Below are positions 1 through 11,319 of a stretch of DNA of 64,000 nt, piece by piece. The translations under genes and the position numbers were made by a program. This DNA is from Tetragonia tetragonoides. Taxonomy: Eukaryota > Streptophyta > Magnoliopsida > Caryophyllales > Aizoaceae. The stretch's first letter is position 1. The number at the start of each line of letters is the position of its first letter. The notes under the pieces are model-generated. The model did no database searches. It was not told the origin of the DNA and worked only from the letters and a program-made list of their open reading frames with translations. The DNA lies in contig CM076148.1 of the NCBI GenBank assembly GCA_038025085.1, positions 35,446,501-35,510,500 on the forward strand, given 5' to 3'.

Positions 1-56
1 TAGCTTTGATCTTATCAAGGAGGGGTTGGTACATTGAAGTTGTGAGTCTAGCAGAG

Positions 57-848
57 TTAAGAGGGAGGCCCAAAGTATCTGAAGGGCATATCTCCCTCAG
101 TGAAGTTGGTGATTTGAAGGATTTGCTGCTTAACATGATCCCTAACACCACCAAAGTAAATATCAGTCTTGGAGGGATTGGCAGCTAGCCCAGAGAGTTT
201 CTCAAAGATGTGGAGGCTCTGAAGAACATTAGTAACTGAGGGGCAGTCTCCTCTTACAAAGATGAGAAGATCATCTGCAAAAACAAGATGATTCAAGCCA
301 ACCCTGTGGCATTTAGGATGATAGGAGGAGCCAGGTTTGCAACGAGCCTGCCTAAGGAGCCTGGAGAGGCCTTCCATGCAGATGACAAAGAGATATGGAG
401 AGAGTGGATCCCCTTGGCGAATACCTCTCTTACCTTCAAAGTACCCATGAGGAGAGCCATTCGCACAAATGGAGAATTTAGAAGTATCCACACAGCCCAT
501 GATCCAGCTAATAAAACCCACAGGGAAGCCATAACATTAGAGAATGTGCTTAAGGAAGGACCAATCAACAGTATCAAAGGCCTTTCTAATATCAACCTTG
601 ATGATGACCCGAGGGGACACCTGCTTCCTACCATAATGAAGGGCTAATTCATGAGCTTCCATGGCATTATCAAAAAGGTTCCTCCCTTGGATGAATGCAG
701 CTTGCTCAGGGCCAATTAACACAGAAATGACTTGCTGAATTCTGTTAGCAAGTATCTTGGTAATTGTCTTGTAAATATCTGAGCAATAGGAGATAGGTCT
801 ATAGTCAGAAACAGTCTGAGGAGTGGAAACTTTGGGAACCAAGACCAC
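57..848 (-). pseudogene. LINE ORF2, reverse transcriptase core (two frames)
   Basis: Two overlapping minus-strand frames. 537-848 has LVPKV, YRPIS, FIQGR and KVDIRKAFDTVDW (RT motif A with the first catalytic Asp). 57-521 has RGIRQGDPLSPYLF (motif B) and HLVFADDLLIF (motif C, the catalytic Asp pair). The two parts are separated by a frameshift near 525-540. The end of the second frame (PFRYFGPPS) resembles the FRYLGVP motif after the RT but drifts out of frame, and bases 1-57 still look LINE-like in another frame. The segment 849-1176 between endonuclease and RT is coding-like but broken by stops. Confidence 0.8.
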
Positions 849-1176
849 ATGGTAGCATTACCTTGCTTAAGAAGTTTGCCAGTCCGGAAGTACTCTTTGA
901 TAGCTTCACAAAAGTCAAACTTAATGATGTCCCAAGCTTTCTTGAAGAATCCTAAGGTGAAACCATCGGGGCCAGGGCTTTTAGCTTATTCATGAATGGA
1001 GCAAAGAGCAACATGGATCTCAACATCAGTGATCTGAGCCATAAGTTGACATCTTTGATTATCATCAAGTGAGGCACCTTCAGAGAAAATACTAGGATCA
1101 AAAGTGTCAACAGTCTGGAAGTACCCAGGAGACCCTCATAAAAACCGACAAAAGCATTATTAACAGCCCCAGGGTC

Positions 1177-2335
1177 TTACTGAAGAATGCCATGGCCATC
1201 CACAATGTGGTGAGTCTTGTTTTTAACTTTTCTTTCAGCCACTTTAGCAAAGAAATAGGCAGTGTTGTCATCAGACTGGCTAATGTCATGAATTTTTGCC
1301 TTTTGGTAATAATAACTGAGCTCAGCTGTTCGAAGCTTCAAATAAGCTTGCTTGAGATCACGCTCCTGACTGATTAAGCCTGCATCAGCAGGGGTGTCTT
1401 GCAGAAGGACTTGAACAACAGTCCAGTTGCAGTGAGCAGTAGCAGTTCTTTCAGTTATGTGGGAGTAGTGTTTATGATGCAGTTCCTTAAACTTGCTCTT
1501 AAGCAGCAGCAACTTAGAGACAAGTCTAAACATATGAGTAGTCCAAGAGTTGGAAACTAAGGAGAGGAACCTATCATCATCAGACCAACAATTAAGATAC
1601 CTGAAAGGCTTAGGCCCTCTGCTATGCTGCTGCTGGAAGGAGAGAAGAGCAGGGGAGTGATCAGAAGGTCCTGAGGGCTTAAAGCAGACCATCCCAGTAT
1701 CAAGTTGAGAGAACCAGGAGGCATTAGCCATGACCCTGTCAAGCTTTGCCCATACACGGCCCCTACCCTCTTGGTTATTAGTCCAGGTCAGATGGCTACC
1801 AGTAGCAGGAATATCCTCCATAACAAGAGCTTCAACACAGCCTGAGAATTCATTGATATCCCTAAGGTTAGGGTGAGCAGCAGAGACTCTCTCAGCAACA
1901 TTTAGGGTGACGTTAAAGTCACCAAGCCAGACCCAAGGCCCAGGGTTGCTTAGGCTAAAAGAATTAAGATTGGACCAGAGTAATCTTCTTTCATCAGGAT
2001 CATTGGAAGCATACACAAAGGATGCTAAGAAAGAAGTGGAAGAGGCTTTATTCAGAATCTTGCAGTGGATCACCTGCATAGTGGTCTCAATGACATGCAC
2101 ATCAACATTATTTGGGTCCCAAAGTAACCAAATTCTACCATTCCTATGGTGGAGGTAGTTATTGCTGAAGCTATAATTCCCAAACCTCCTCTGAGCAATG
2201 GAGGCAGCTTTATGTAGCTTTATTCAAGTTTCCAAAAGAGAAGCCACATACACATTATTATTTTTCAAGAATATGGCAATATCCTGTTGCTTGAGAACTT
2301 CATTAAGTCCTCTGACATTCCAACTAGCTAAGAAT
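1177..2335 (-). pseudogene. LINE ORF2, endonuclease domain
   Basis: APE-type endonuclease of an L1 ORF2. Upstream of the longest open frame (1177-2100) the minus strand still encodes SWNVRGLN (about 2,320) and LLET, the family's catalytic Asn and Glu motifs, but a stop directly follows LLET. The open frame carries WLGDFN (Asp/Asn pair) and the terminal GPSDHSP motif (Asp/His), so the catalytic residues survive although the frame does not. After the domain comes the usual linker ending near IVDGHGILQ, which precedes the reverse transcriptase in plant L1s. In an active element this enzyme nicks target DNA to prime reverse transcription. Confidence 0.75.
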
Positions 2336-2381
2336 ATTCATACTAAAGGTAGGGGGTGGGGCTCCAATCCCTGCACTGCTT

Positions 2382-3286
2382 CTAGCAGGGAAAGTTTAGT
2401 GTCCAAGGAAGTATCAAGTGCTTCTGAGAAAACTTCATATTTATTGGCTGAGGAAAGCATCTTGGTGGCAATAGTAACAGTTTCCTTGCTTGCAGATTTC
2501 CAATGACCATAGTGAAGCCATCCGTATCTCTAGTTGAAGAGTCCAAAAGGGCAGCTGGAGCTTCTCCCACATGAGCAGCATTCTGAGGCTGTGAGGTTAC
2601 AGGCTGAGCTGTAGCCTTCTTGGCAGGTGCAGGCTTTGGCTTGTTTAGCCTACACTTATTAGTTTCATGACCAAGCTTATGACAGTGCTTGCAGTAGTAG
2701 GGGATCCACTCATATTCTACATGTTGCAGGTGTGGCCCACTATAGGGAAACCTCATAGGAATTGTATCAGGCAACTTAGAGGCAAGATCAACCTCAATCA
2801 ACACACGAGCAAAGGAGATCTTTTCCTTTGTGGAGGTAAACTTGTCAGCAAAAAGTGGCTTCCCTATTTTACTAGCCAGCTTGCTAAGAGCCTTAGCAGA
2901 CCAGAAAAAAGGGTCAAGGTCTGGGAAAAGAACCGAGACAGGCACACAAGTATCATCATCCATATTGGCAGAGAAGGTAGGGGTCCAGTTTTTCAGCACC
3001 AAGGAACTATTACCTAGAGACCAAGGCCCTCCTCTTAGAATCCAGTCCTTATCCTCATGATTAGCAAAAAGAAAGTAGTACCATCCTTTTTCAAAGTAAA
3101 GCACCTGTGGTTTTGCTACATGATTCCAGGGTTTATCAACAAAAGCCTGGACATTAGCAAGCTTTTGTTGTCCCCCAACAAAGCATCCAACAAGGGTGTG
3201 TTGCCGGTACTCAATTTCCTCCTCTATGTCCTCTTCCTCTATGACCACCATATCATCATCAGAATCAGAGACCACAAGGTCAAGGG
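2382..3286 (-). pseudogene. LINE ORF1, DUF4283 and zinc-knuckle part
   Basis: An open frame of 297 residues starting with an acidic stretch (VVIEEEDIEEEIE). It continues into the DUF4283-type fold (GCFVGGQQKLANVQAF ... YYFLFANHEDKDWILRGGPW) and ends in a CX2CX4HX4C zinc knuckle (CKHCHKLGHETNKC) near residue 205-220, followed by a Pro/Lys/Ala-rich tail. This order is diagnostic of plant L1 ORF1 (Gag-like nucleic-acid chaperone). The hAT target site lies directly upstream of the open frame, so the visible start is a by-product of the insertion and not a real start codon. The last ~30 residues look out of frame. Confidence 0.75.
3279..3286. repeat. hAT target-site duplication, left copy
   Basis: GTCAAGGG, repeated exactly at 5480-5487 on the other side of the hAT element. 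The 8-bp length is diagnostic of the hAT superfamily. Confidence 0.9.
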
Positions 3287-5479
3287 TAGAGCTGTCAAAC
3301 AGGTCGGTCAGGTCGGGTTCGGGTTCGGTACTAACGGGTTCGGGTCATTAGCAGGTCGGGTCATAAACTTTTCGGGTTGAGAAAAGCTTGTTCATGACCC
3401 AGAACTTTCGGTATCGGGTTGACCCAACGGGTTGATGACGTCTTTAAATTAATTTTCCGAATTAATTTTCTTAAAAAAACACAACTATATCATATGAGAT
3501 ACGACCTAAAAGACCACAAAATACATACAAAACCACAACATAATAGCAAATAGTCTTCAAATCAGGTTCATCAATATTCCAAATTTCCAATTGTCTTCAA
3601 ATAAACCAGCTTAATCAAACAAAATAAAATTCCAAGCTTCTTAAACAAATACACTCAAACAAACAGTCTTCAAATCCACCATACAAACAGCAAAGTCATT
3701 TCTTAATCCAAGTTTTTTTTGGTGCAATTTCTAATCAAAGTTGAGTACACCGGCTGTCATGTCCTCGATCTCCTCGTCGTTTTCAGCACGAGGCACCCCT
3801 TTGTTACCAGATTCCTTGTTACGACTTGTCGATCACATTGACAGAAAATCAACAGGTTTACTGACAAGTCGAGCAAACATAAAAGCACACAACTTGGAGC
3901 AGAGAAATCTCCTCAGCAGTCAGCAGCAGCTAGTAAATACTTAGTCCCGGACAAAGTATCCTTAAAGAATCTAAAATGCTTAATTGCTAGGCACCTGGTA
4001 CAAATACTATGCCAAAACGATGGCTGTCAAGCACAACCAAAGCCAGAAAGTATACAGAACAAGCAGTTAGTGAAGATTTAAGCTGTGTTTTGACTCATTG
4101 ATAGAAGAAGAAAAGGGTCTCAGCAAAGCCAATTCAAAAGAAAATGTAAAATAGTTTGGAGTTTGGACGCATGCAATACAACATTATCCGACATTATGAA
4201 AGCATCACAATGTTTAAGCTACCTTTAAGTCCCATACCCAGCTTCTGATGTCTAACCATGATCTCAATCAAACTGACTGTTCAGTCTATATCCTAAAAGA
4301 GCCAGATAATCTCAATATCATTCCTAACTTTCCTTCTACAAGAACAGCTCACATTGCAAGGAATTGATCTTCAGAAACCAATTCTTAGACACAAATAAAC
4401 ATTTCATGACTCGCTTGTTGATTCTACAACTGGGCTAAACTCATTATTGTCTATGTGCTGTTTTTCATTGAACCAAAACCCTGAATTACAAATATGAGCT
4501 GAACAATTTAATGAAAAGGGAGCATTATGTAAAACATAAGGATTGAAATTTCTAACTTATATTAATTAGAATCAGACCTAATTGCTATGGTGCTACAGAT
4601 ATTTGAGTGGGACATTCAAGATCAAGTACTATAACATTGGGGAAATGGTCATTCTCTTTATTTCTTAAGGTTCTTATACCCAAGATTTTGTCAATTATTG
4701 GAAAAAAAAACACAAAAGCTTGAAAGATTGGGAATATCTCACAAATTTCAGAAAATAAAAAATGCACAAACCCACACCAGAATTCAGAAGAAAATAATCA
4801 AGGGAAGACTCACAATCAATCCAGAACCCAGCATTTTCGTCACTACTTTCAGGTTCAATAAACCAACAATTTCTATTGAAAAGTTTCGCACAACAAAATT
4901 CCAATACACAAAATTTCGCTACTTTCATATAGAGTTCTAGATTGGCAAAATTAAACCCATAAAATCCATGAATAATTTATTAAAACCATGAATTGCTTGT
5001 GGTAAAGCCAAATAATGAAATTAAGAAGTAATACCACATACCTTAACGAAGGAAACTGAATTTTTGAGATGGCTGGAGGCAAAGGGAAGCGTGATGGCTA
5101 GAGGCGAAGGGACTGTAGGCGAAGGGACTGAGGAGCAGCCGAGCAGATTGGAGATATGAGCTTGAGAGAGAGAGAGAGAGGAGAGAGAGAGCGAAGAGAG
5201 GCGAGGCGACCAGAGTCCAGAGCGAAGTGAGGAGAGAGAGAACTGAGGTTTTGATTTTTTTAGGGTTTTTTAGCTTTAGAAACTTCTCGCGTTCTCGGTG
5301 GAGTGGAGGGTCCAACCCGTTGGGTCAAACCCGACCCGACCGAGACCCGACCCGAAATTAATCGGGTTTTCGGGTTCGGTCACTATCGGGTTTTGGATAA
5401 AATTATCGTGTTCAAAACCTGTTTTTTTCGGGTCGGTAATGGGTCGGGTTTCGGGTCGGATCAAATTTTGACAGCTCTA
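3287..5479. mobile_element. Non-autonomous hAT transposon (2,193 bp) inside LINE ORF1
   Basis: Perfect 13-bp terminal inverted repeats, TAGAGCTGTCAAA at 3287-3299 and its complement at 5467-5479. They are flanked by the perfect 8-bp target-site duplication GTCAAGGG (3279-3286 and 5480-5487), the hallmark of hAT insertion. Both ends are crowded with TCGGGT/ACCCGA units (3,300-3,430 and 5,310-5,465), typical subterminal transposase-binding arrays. No transposase frame is visible. On the minus strand a 5'-UTR-like leader ends in a GTATG donor-like site at about 5,041, and a short Glu/Asp-rich open end stops at 3731. This suggests a deletion derivative of a gene-bearing element or a captured gene piece. 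Confidence 0.92.
5159..5250. repeat. Purine-rich (GA)n tract inside the hAT element
   Basis: Interrupted GAGA repeat, read on the minus strand as a CT-rich leader. Such tracts are common in plant 5' UTRs, which fits the 5'-UTR-like remnant proposed for the minus strand of this element. Confidence 0.6.
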
Positions 5480-5692
5480 GTCAAGGGTGATGCCCTTTCC
5501 CTCATCCTTTTGACCAACCTTATCTCTCCAAGTGTGATTCAGCAAAGGCACCCCAAACCGAGAGGTTTCAGGCTTGTCATGAGGAACAGGGGCGGGAATC
5601 CTCACAGAATTAACGGGAGCATTGATTACTCCAGCCACAAGTGATGACACAGAATAGGGTTTACACCATTAACATGCTTAGTGGTGTTCACA

Positions 5693-6082
5693 TCAACAAT
5701 GGGACCCCCATATCAGACTTATCAGAATGCAACAATTCTTCAATATCATGCAAACTAGAGGAATTAGGGAAATCACCATTATTTTCAAGTACTTGCAATT
5801 CATCTGAAGTAAAGCCAAGTTGTTGCAAAGATTAAGACAAGCATTCAAGTCATTATTAGTAGGTGAAGCCATGGAAATACCTCGATCAAGTGCTGGATTG
5901 AAAAAATCCCCAAAATTGATCGGAGTTCGTGGCGATTGAAGAATCTCCTGGGCTTCGGGTTTCTCCTTCGATTGAGTTCCAATTTTGGGCGTAGAACCAT
6001 TAACGGGTTTAGAGGCTGGAGTTTTTGGCGTCTTTGGTTGTATCTTCTTCTTAGGGCGACCTCGAGCTCGAGGTCCTGACAT
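5693..6082 (-). pseudogene. LINE ORF1, N-terminal part
   Basis: Starts at the ATG whose complement is 6080-6082 and reads MSGPRARGRPKKK, a basic AT-hook-like start common in plant L1 ORF1 proteins. About 130 residues of basic, low-complexity sequence follow, then the frame is lost and the next 200 bases lead to the hAT insertion at 5479. ORF1 proteins of this class bind the LINE RNA and form the ribonucleoprotein. I infer that this piece joins the DUF4283 part at 3275, because the hAT insertion explains the gap between them. An upstream in-frame ATG at 6106 exists, but the MSG start fits the family better. Confidence 0.6.
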
Positions 6083-6140
6083 GGCGGGGAAAGGGTCGAG
6101 GAACAATCGCGTTTTCTCTCTCCTCAGAGCAGCTCTCTCC

Positions 6141-6370
6141 TAGCCTTTTTCTTTCTTTTCGTATATTTCACTATACATTTGGATAGTCATAACTCATGAA
6201 CCTGGGTTGCTGATGTACCATTCAACGTATATTTATGTACATTAGCATTACTCGTTTCTGGGGAGTGCTTGCGAATGCTAGCAGCTAGAACCATTACTTA
6301 GATCGGGTCGGCACGTAGTTGTAATCATCTGGTATTAAATGAGAAGTCCCACATTAGTGAAAAAAGAGAG
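6141..6370. other. Intergenic segment with a USE-like promoter motif
   Basis: No gene seen. GTCCCACATTA at 6346-6356 resembles the plant snRNA upstream sequence element RTCCCACATCG (9 of 11 positions). The Copia element at 6371 separates it from a TTTATAA box at 11557-11563. In the pre-insertion sequence the spacing would have been 24 nt. Similar motifs also occur in plant LTRs, so this may be old repeat DNA. Confidence 0.35.
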
Positions 6371-6590
6371 TGTAGAATATGTGAGCTATAATTAATTCCT
6401 TTATTTATTTATTCTTAGCTCTTACAAACTTTCCTAGTTAGTTAGAATAGCACAGTGTATATAAGCTGTAGGCGGTTATTTTCATTAGTTCTGTACATTA
6501 CATTTCCTCTGTATTCTTGAGAGTTTCTCTCTCTAGAGCTTTATGCTCCATTAATCAATGAGATATTTTCTCACAATTCCGCATTGTTCA
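6371..6590 (+). repeat. Copia 5' LTR
   Basis: Begins TGTAGAATATG and ends GCATTGTTCA. It contains a TATATAA box at 6458-6464, the likely transcription-start region. Six differences from the 3' LTR were seen by eye. The gag leader follows directly. Confidence 0.93.
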
Positions 6591-6592
6591 TA

Positions 6593-6604
6593 TGGTATCA
6601 GAGC
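6593..6604 (+). other. Copia primer-binding site
   Basis: TGGTATCAGAGC, complementary to the 3' end of initiator methionine tRNA, two bases after the LTR. This is the standard Copia minus-strand primer site. Confidence 0.9.
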
Positions 6605-6796
6605 TTGAGGTTTCAAAACCCTAGGAAATTTTCCTTTCCTTTTCGATTGATTGTCTTTGTTTCGACTTCAATCTAGCTCAATTAAATCAAATACAAAATC
6701 TTTTCGTTTTCGATTGAATTGACTTGCTTCGTCGATTAATCAAGCTCATAATTAGGGTTCTTGATTCTTTCCTGGATATTTCCTTCGTCTTCATCA

Positions 6797-7456
6797 ATGG
6801 CGATTCCTGAAATTGTTCAGACTGCTCCAATTAATCTTGCAAATGATCCTTTACAAATTGCCAGTTCAGATCATCTTGGTTTGGCCTTGACTAATGCGCC
6901 TTTCAATGGTGGAAGTTTTCTTGGATGGAGTCGCACCATTAAAATGGCTTTAGGAGCTAAATTGAAGCTAGGGTTCATTGATGGAACCTGTCCTAAGCCA
7001 CCACTCACTGATGTTGATTATCAGAGATGGATAAGATGCGATTACATGGTTACTTGCTGGATTCTTAATTCCATGGTGACTGAGCTCTCAGAAGCTTTCT
7101 TATATGCACAATCTGCATGTGAAAGATTGAAGGATATTGCAGAAAGATATGGTCAGAGTAATGGACCTTTGGTGTATTAATTGGAGGATGAACTGAGCAA
7201 GATCTCTCAAGGTAATCTTACTGTTGCAGCATATTTCAATAAATTGAAAAGATGTTGGGATGAATTGCATAATTTGAATGGCATACCTGTGTGTAGTTGT
7301 GGTAAAATGAAAGAATGTGCTTGTGGCATTACTGAGAAGTTTTTAGAAATGGATAGCAGATCAAAAGTTGTGCAATTCTTGCTGAAATTGAATGAGAACT
7401 ATGAATCTGTTAAGAGTCGAATTCTATCCATGGATCCTTTGCCTAATGTAAAATAG
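6797..7456 (+). pseudogene. Copia gag (capsid) region
   Basis: The likely start is the ATG at 6797 (MAIPEIVQ). It is in frame with the UBN2/Retrotran_gag-type sequence FNGGSFLGWSRTIKMALGAK and continues through LEDELSKISQGNLTVAAYFNKLKRCWDEL. An in-frame TAA at 7178-7180 interrupts it, and a second stop ends the frame at 7454-7456. Gag forms the virus-like particle. The following zinc knuckle, near 7,620-7,660, reads CSHCQQDGH but the last Cys is Tyr and a stop precedes it, so RNA binding would be lost. Frames shift repeatedly between 7,456 and 7,755. Confidence 0.85.
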
Positions 7457-7754
7457 GGCATATTACGTAGCACAACAAGTTGAGAAAAAAAAGCAAGTAA
7501 CCACTCACATTATAGAACATACGGCATTCTTTGCTAATTCTGGCAATAGTAGGAATTTTTCTGGTAATTTTGGAGTTAAGAAAGAGCCTAGATCTAGTAG
7601 AGTTGAAGGTAGGAGACATTGCTCTCATTGTCAACAAGATGGTCACAGTTTTGATTAGTATGTTGAGAGGATTGGTTATCCAAATTGGTATAAAGGGAAA
7701 AAGGGACCAGGGCCAAGGGTTGCTACTCATGTTAGTAGTGATATCCATCAAGGA

Positions 7755-9281
7755 ATGGGCAGGCATACGCCTTTTGATCTTGAATATAAGAATGATATTG
7801 ACATTGGAAGCAAGAACAATGTAGATCAGCACCTTGTAGCTGCTGTGTGTCAACAAATGATGCAGATGTTTAAGGGAAAAGTTGTGCAAGGTCATGGTAA
7901 TGCAGGATCTTCAGTTAATTTTGCTGGCACTTCCTCTTCCATGGAGTTTGCAGGTATCCCTTGTACTTTTTATCCATCTGTAGCTGCTTTATCTTATCCC
8001 GCTAACTATGTGAGTTTACAACATGATTGGATTATAGACACAAGAGCTACAGACCATGTATCCCCACATTTACAGTTGTTTCATTCCATTAAAACCCTTA
8101 CTCATCCTATTCCCCTTACCATGCCTGATGGTAGAATAAAATCAGTTCAGAAAATTAGCCATATCAAATTAACTCCTGACTTAACACTACATAATGTGTT
8201 TTATGTACCTGATTTCATGTTTAACCTTCTTTCTGTTGGCAAACTGATCAGATCACAATTCCTGTTTGCTCAAATATACTCTGATTTCTTGACTTTTCAG
8301 GACCTTATCACTAAGAAAGTTGTTGTTGTTTGCAAGTGGTCTAGAGGCTTATATAAATGTAATACTTCCTCTAATGACTGTAATCCTTCTTCATTACATT
8401 CTAAATCTATTCTGAATTCTGTATCCAATAATGTTGCTTATAGAAATTTGGTACTTCCTAAGCATAGTCTAGATTTGGATACTTTCTATGCTAGGATGGG
8501 TCATACTTCTTTGTCAAAAATGATACATATCAGAGATTGTAAACATTTTGATGCTAGTGAATTCTTTTGTGATACTTGTATGCTTGCCAAGCATCACAGA
8601 CTTCCCTTTCCCCACAGCTCTACTTCATCTTCTATTCCTTTTGAGTTGATTCATGTTGACCTATGGGGACCCTACAAGACACCTTCATTAAATGGTGCTC
8701 AATATTTCTTTACTATTGTAGATGATAAAACTAGAGCAACCTGGACCTATCTTGTTCATACTAAGGACCAGGTTGGCCAAATTTTTTCATCTTTCATTTC
8801 TTACGTCCAAAACCACCACAAAATAACACCAAAATTTATTCGATCAGATAATGGTACTGAGATAGTTAAGACTGAGTGTTTAGCTCATATACAATCCAAG
8901 GGCATCATTCACCAGAAATCCATGACCTATACACCTCAACAAAATGGGGTTATTGAGAGAAAGCATAGACATTTGCTTGAAACAGCAAGAGCCATTAGAA
9001 TTCATGCAAATTTTCCTAGACATTTTTGGGGTGAATGTTTACTCGCAGCTACTTATCTCATTAACAAAATGCCTATGAAGAAACTATCTTGGAAAACACC
9101 TTTTGAAACCCTTTACAATAAAAAACATCTTATGAAAACCTTAAAACCATTGGTTGCTTATGCTATGCTGCCATTACTAAACCTAATCCTGATAAATTTG
9201 CACCCAGGGCCTTTAAGTGTGTCTTGCTTGGGTACCCCCCTGGTAAAAAAGGTTACAAACTTTATAACCTTATACTCATGA
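7755..9281 (+). pseudogene. Copia protease and integrase region
   Basis: An open frame of 508 residues. The protease motif reads WIIDTRATDH near 8,030: the catalytic D-S/T-G-A has Arg in place of Gly, so the protease should be inactive. GAG-pre-integrase and an HHCC finger follow (RMGHTSL ... CDTCMLAKHH), then the integrase core with its three acidic positions intact (VDLWGP, RSDNGTE, GVIERKH at about 8,655, 8,845 and 8,950). After about 9,130 the frame shifts away from the family sequence, and the last ~50 residues are out of frame. Integrase would insert the cDNA copy into the genome. Confidence 0.88.
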
Positions 9282-9340
9282 AGTTTTTACTAGCAGGGAT
9301 GTCATTTTAAAGGAAATTTTTTTCCCTTTCAGAGATAAAC

Positions 9341-9859
9341 ATGCCTCTGCTGTTCAATCTTCCATTCCTCCTCAGCTTTTCCCAGCTCAGGATCCTTCTT
9401 CAGTTAGTGATGATCCTCTATCTGTTCCTGGTATTCAGGTTCCAGGGGTCTTCTCCTCCTGTATCTCCACAAAATTCTCCTCTTGTGTCTCCACAAAATT
9501 CTCCTCATGTCTCTTCACAAAATTCATCTCCTGTGTCTATCCCACCATCTCCCACTCCTGTGCCTCCTAGGAGGTCTTCCAGGTCTACTGCTAAGCCTAG
9601 TTGGCTTAATGATTTTGTATTAGCTGCTCATAGTAGCTCCACTGTAAACAACAATGACAACAACACCCCTTTTGTTAACAACATTACCTATTTCTCAACC
9701 AAATACCCTTTGTTTACTACCACTGATCTTACCCCTTATCCCACTGACTATATTGCCTCCTTAGCAATGTGTTTACAATCCATGAACCTTCATATTATTC
9801 ACAAGCAAGGCAGGATCAACAGTGGGTGGATGCAATGGACAAGGAAATTGAGGCTTTAG
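9341..9859 (+). pseudogene. Copia linker region with Ser/Pro-rich repeats
   Basis: The first ~40 residues are out of frame. From about 9,450 the frame matches the spacer between integrase and RT, with VSPQNSP-type units repeated in tandem (9,455-9,540, unit about 27 bp) and then RRSSRSTAKPSWLNDFV, a motif widespread in Copia linkers. It ends with a frameshift, and the RT begins in another frame at about 9,830. Confidence 0.7.
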
Positions 9860-10690
9860 AAAAAAATGATACTTGGGACCTTACTTCTTTACCTGCTGGT
9901 CACTAGGCTATTACTTCTAAATGGGTGTATAAAACGAAGTATAATTCTGATGGTACTGTGGAGAGATTGAAGGCCAGATTGGTTATTAGAGGTTTTGATC
10001 AGAAGGAGGGAAATGATTACAAACATACCTTTTCCCCTGTAGCTAAACTGGCTACTGTAAGGGCTCTTATTGTTATTGCCACTGCTAAAGGGTGGCCTTT
10101 GTAACAATTAGACATAAATAATGACTTCTTACATGGTTTTATTGATGAAGAGATTTATATGGTTCCTCCTGAGGGTTATTCCAAAGCCAAGTCTGGACAA
10201 GTTTGTAAGCCGAAGAGATCCCTTTATGGCCTCAAGCAAGCTTCCAGGCAGTGGAATCATGAACTTACCAGTTCTTGGTCAGTGTGGGTTATGAACAGTC
10301 CAAACATGATTATTCTTTATTTGTCAAAGATAAGGATGGCATTTTTACTGCAGCATTGGTCTATGTTGATGATGTACTAATAATTGGGAACTCTGAGGAA
10401 GACATTCAAGCAACCAAACTAGCTTTGGATCAGAAGTTCACCATCAAAGACCTTGGCTTGGCAAGATATTTTTTAGGCATTGAGATCTGCAGAAATTCCA
10501 CTGGAACTCATCTCAATCAAAGGAAATATATCCTTGATTTTTTTCAAGATGCTGGTCTTACAACTGCTAAACTAGCATCTTTTCCCATGCCTCAACATCT
10601 GAAGTTGTCTCTTGACAAGGGAGATCTTGTGCAATCTCCTGAATCTTACAGAAGAACTGATTGGGAGGCTTTTATATCTCACAATGACCA
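9830..10690 (+). pseudogene. Copia reverse transcriptase region
   Basis: RVT_2-type RT spread over three frames. Recognisable pieces are [46 protein letters not shown], then YVDDVLIIG (catalytic Asp pair, near 10,361) and DLGLARYFLGIEI. There are in-frame stops near 9,904 and 10,102, a frameshift near 10,270 within LKQASRQWNHEL, and another near 10,650. The enzyme would copy the element RNA into cDNA. It cannot be made from this copy without multiple corrections. Confidence 0.85.
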
Positions 10691-11241
10691 GACCAGACAT
10701 CTCTTATGCAGTTCAGCATCTCAGTCAATTTGTTTCTGCTCCTAAGGATCCTCATATGCAAGCAACATTACATTTGCTAAGATACCTCAAAGGCACCATC
10801 TCAAAGGGTCTATTCTACCCAGTGCAACCTCATTTACAAGTCACTGGTTTTTCTGATGCTGATTGGGCTTCCTGCTTGATGACTAGAAGGTCCCTTACTG
10901 GTTACTGTGTTTTTCTTGGCCATTCCTTGGTGTCTTGGAAGACCAAGAAGCAAAATACAGTCTCCAAGTCCACTACAGAAGCTGAGTACAGGAGCATGGC
11001 TGCTACTACCTGTGAATTATTTTGGTTAAGTTATCTACTCAAGGATTTGCATATTCCTATCAAGCTCCCAGTTACTTTGTTTTGTGACAACAAGGCTGCA
11101 CAACAACTTGCTGCAAATCCCTGCTATCATGATCGTTCTAAACATCTGATATTGATTGCCATTTTACCAGAGATAAAGTACAGGATGGTTTCCTTCAAAC
11201 TGTCTATATTTCTTCTCACCTACAACTTGCTGATCTCATGA
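10690..11241 (+). pseudogene. Copia RNase H region
   Basis: Matches the Copia RNase H: MTRPDISYAVQHLSQF, LRYLKGT, GFSDADWASC (first catalytic Asp), TTEAEYRSMA (Glu) and FCDNKAA (Asp). The frame is lost after HDRSKHL near 11,150, and the remaining residues to 11,241 are out of frame. It degrades the RNA strand during cDNA synthesis. Confidence 0.85.
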
Positions 11242-11310
11242 CTAAAGCTCTAGGACATTCTCAACATTCCTTTTTGTCTGCCAAGTTGGGACTTTCTGAA
11301 GCACCAACTT

Positions 11311-11319
11311 GAGGGGGGA
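11311..11319 (+). other. Copia polypurine tract
   Basis: GAGGGGGGA immediately before the 3' LTR, the plus-strand primer. Confidence 0.85.

Larger units (their letters stand above)
1..6140 (-). mobile_element. L1-type LINE retrotransposon, decayed, cut by the left window edge
   Basis: Minus-strand non-LTR element. Reading 5' to 3' from about 6,140 downward it shows an ORF1 start (6,082), a DUF4283-like and zinc-knuckle region, an endonuclease and a reverse transcriptase that runs to base 1. The 3' end, poly-A and target-site duplication lie outside the window. Several frameshifts and stops separate the domains, so it is not autonomous. A hAT element at 3287-5479 splits ORF1. The 5' limit is approximate: the 5' UTR after the ORF1 ATG is short and pyrimidine/purine rich. 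Confidence 0.9.
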
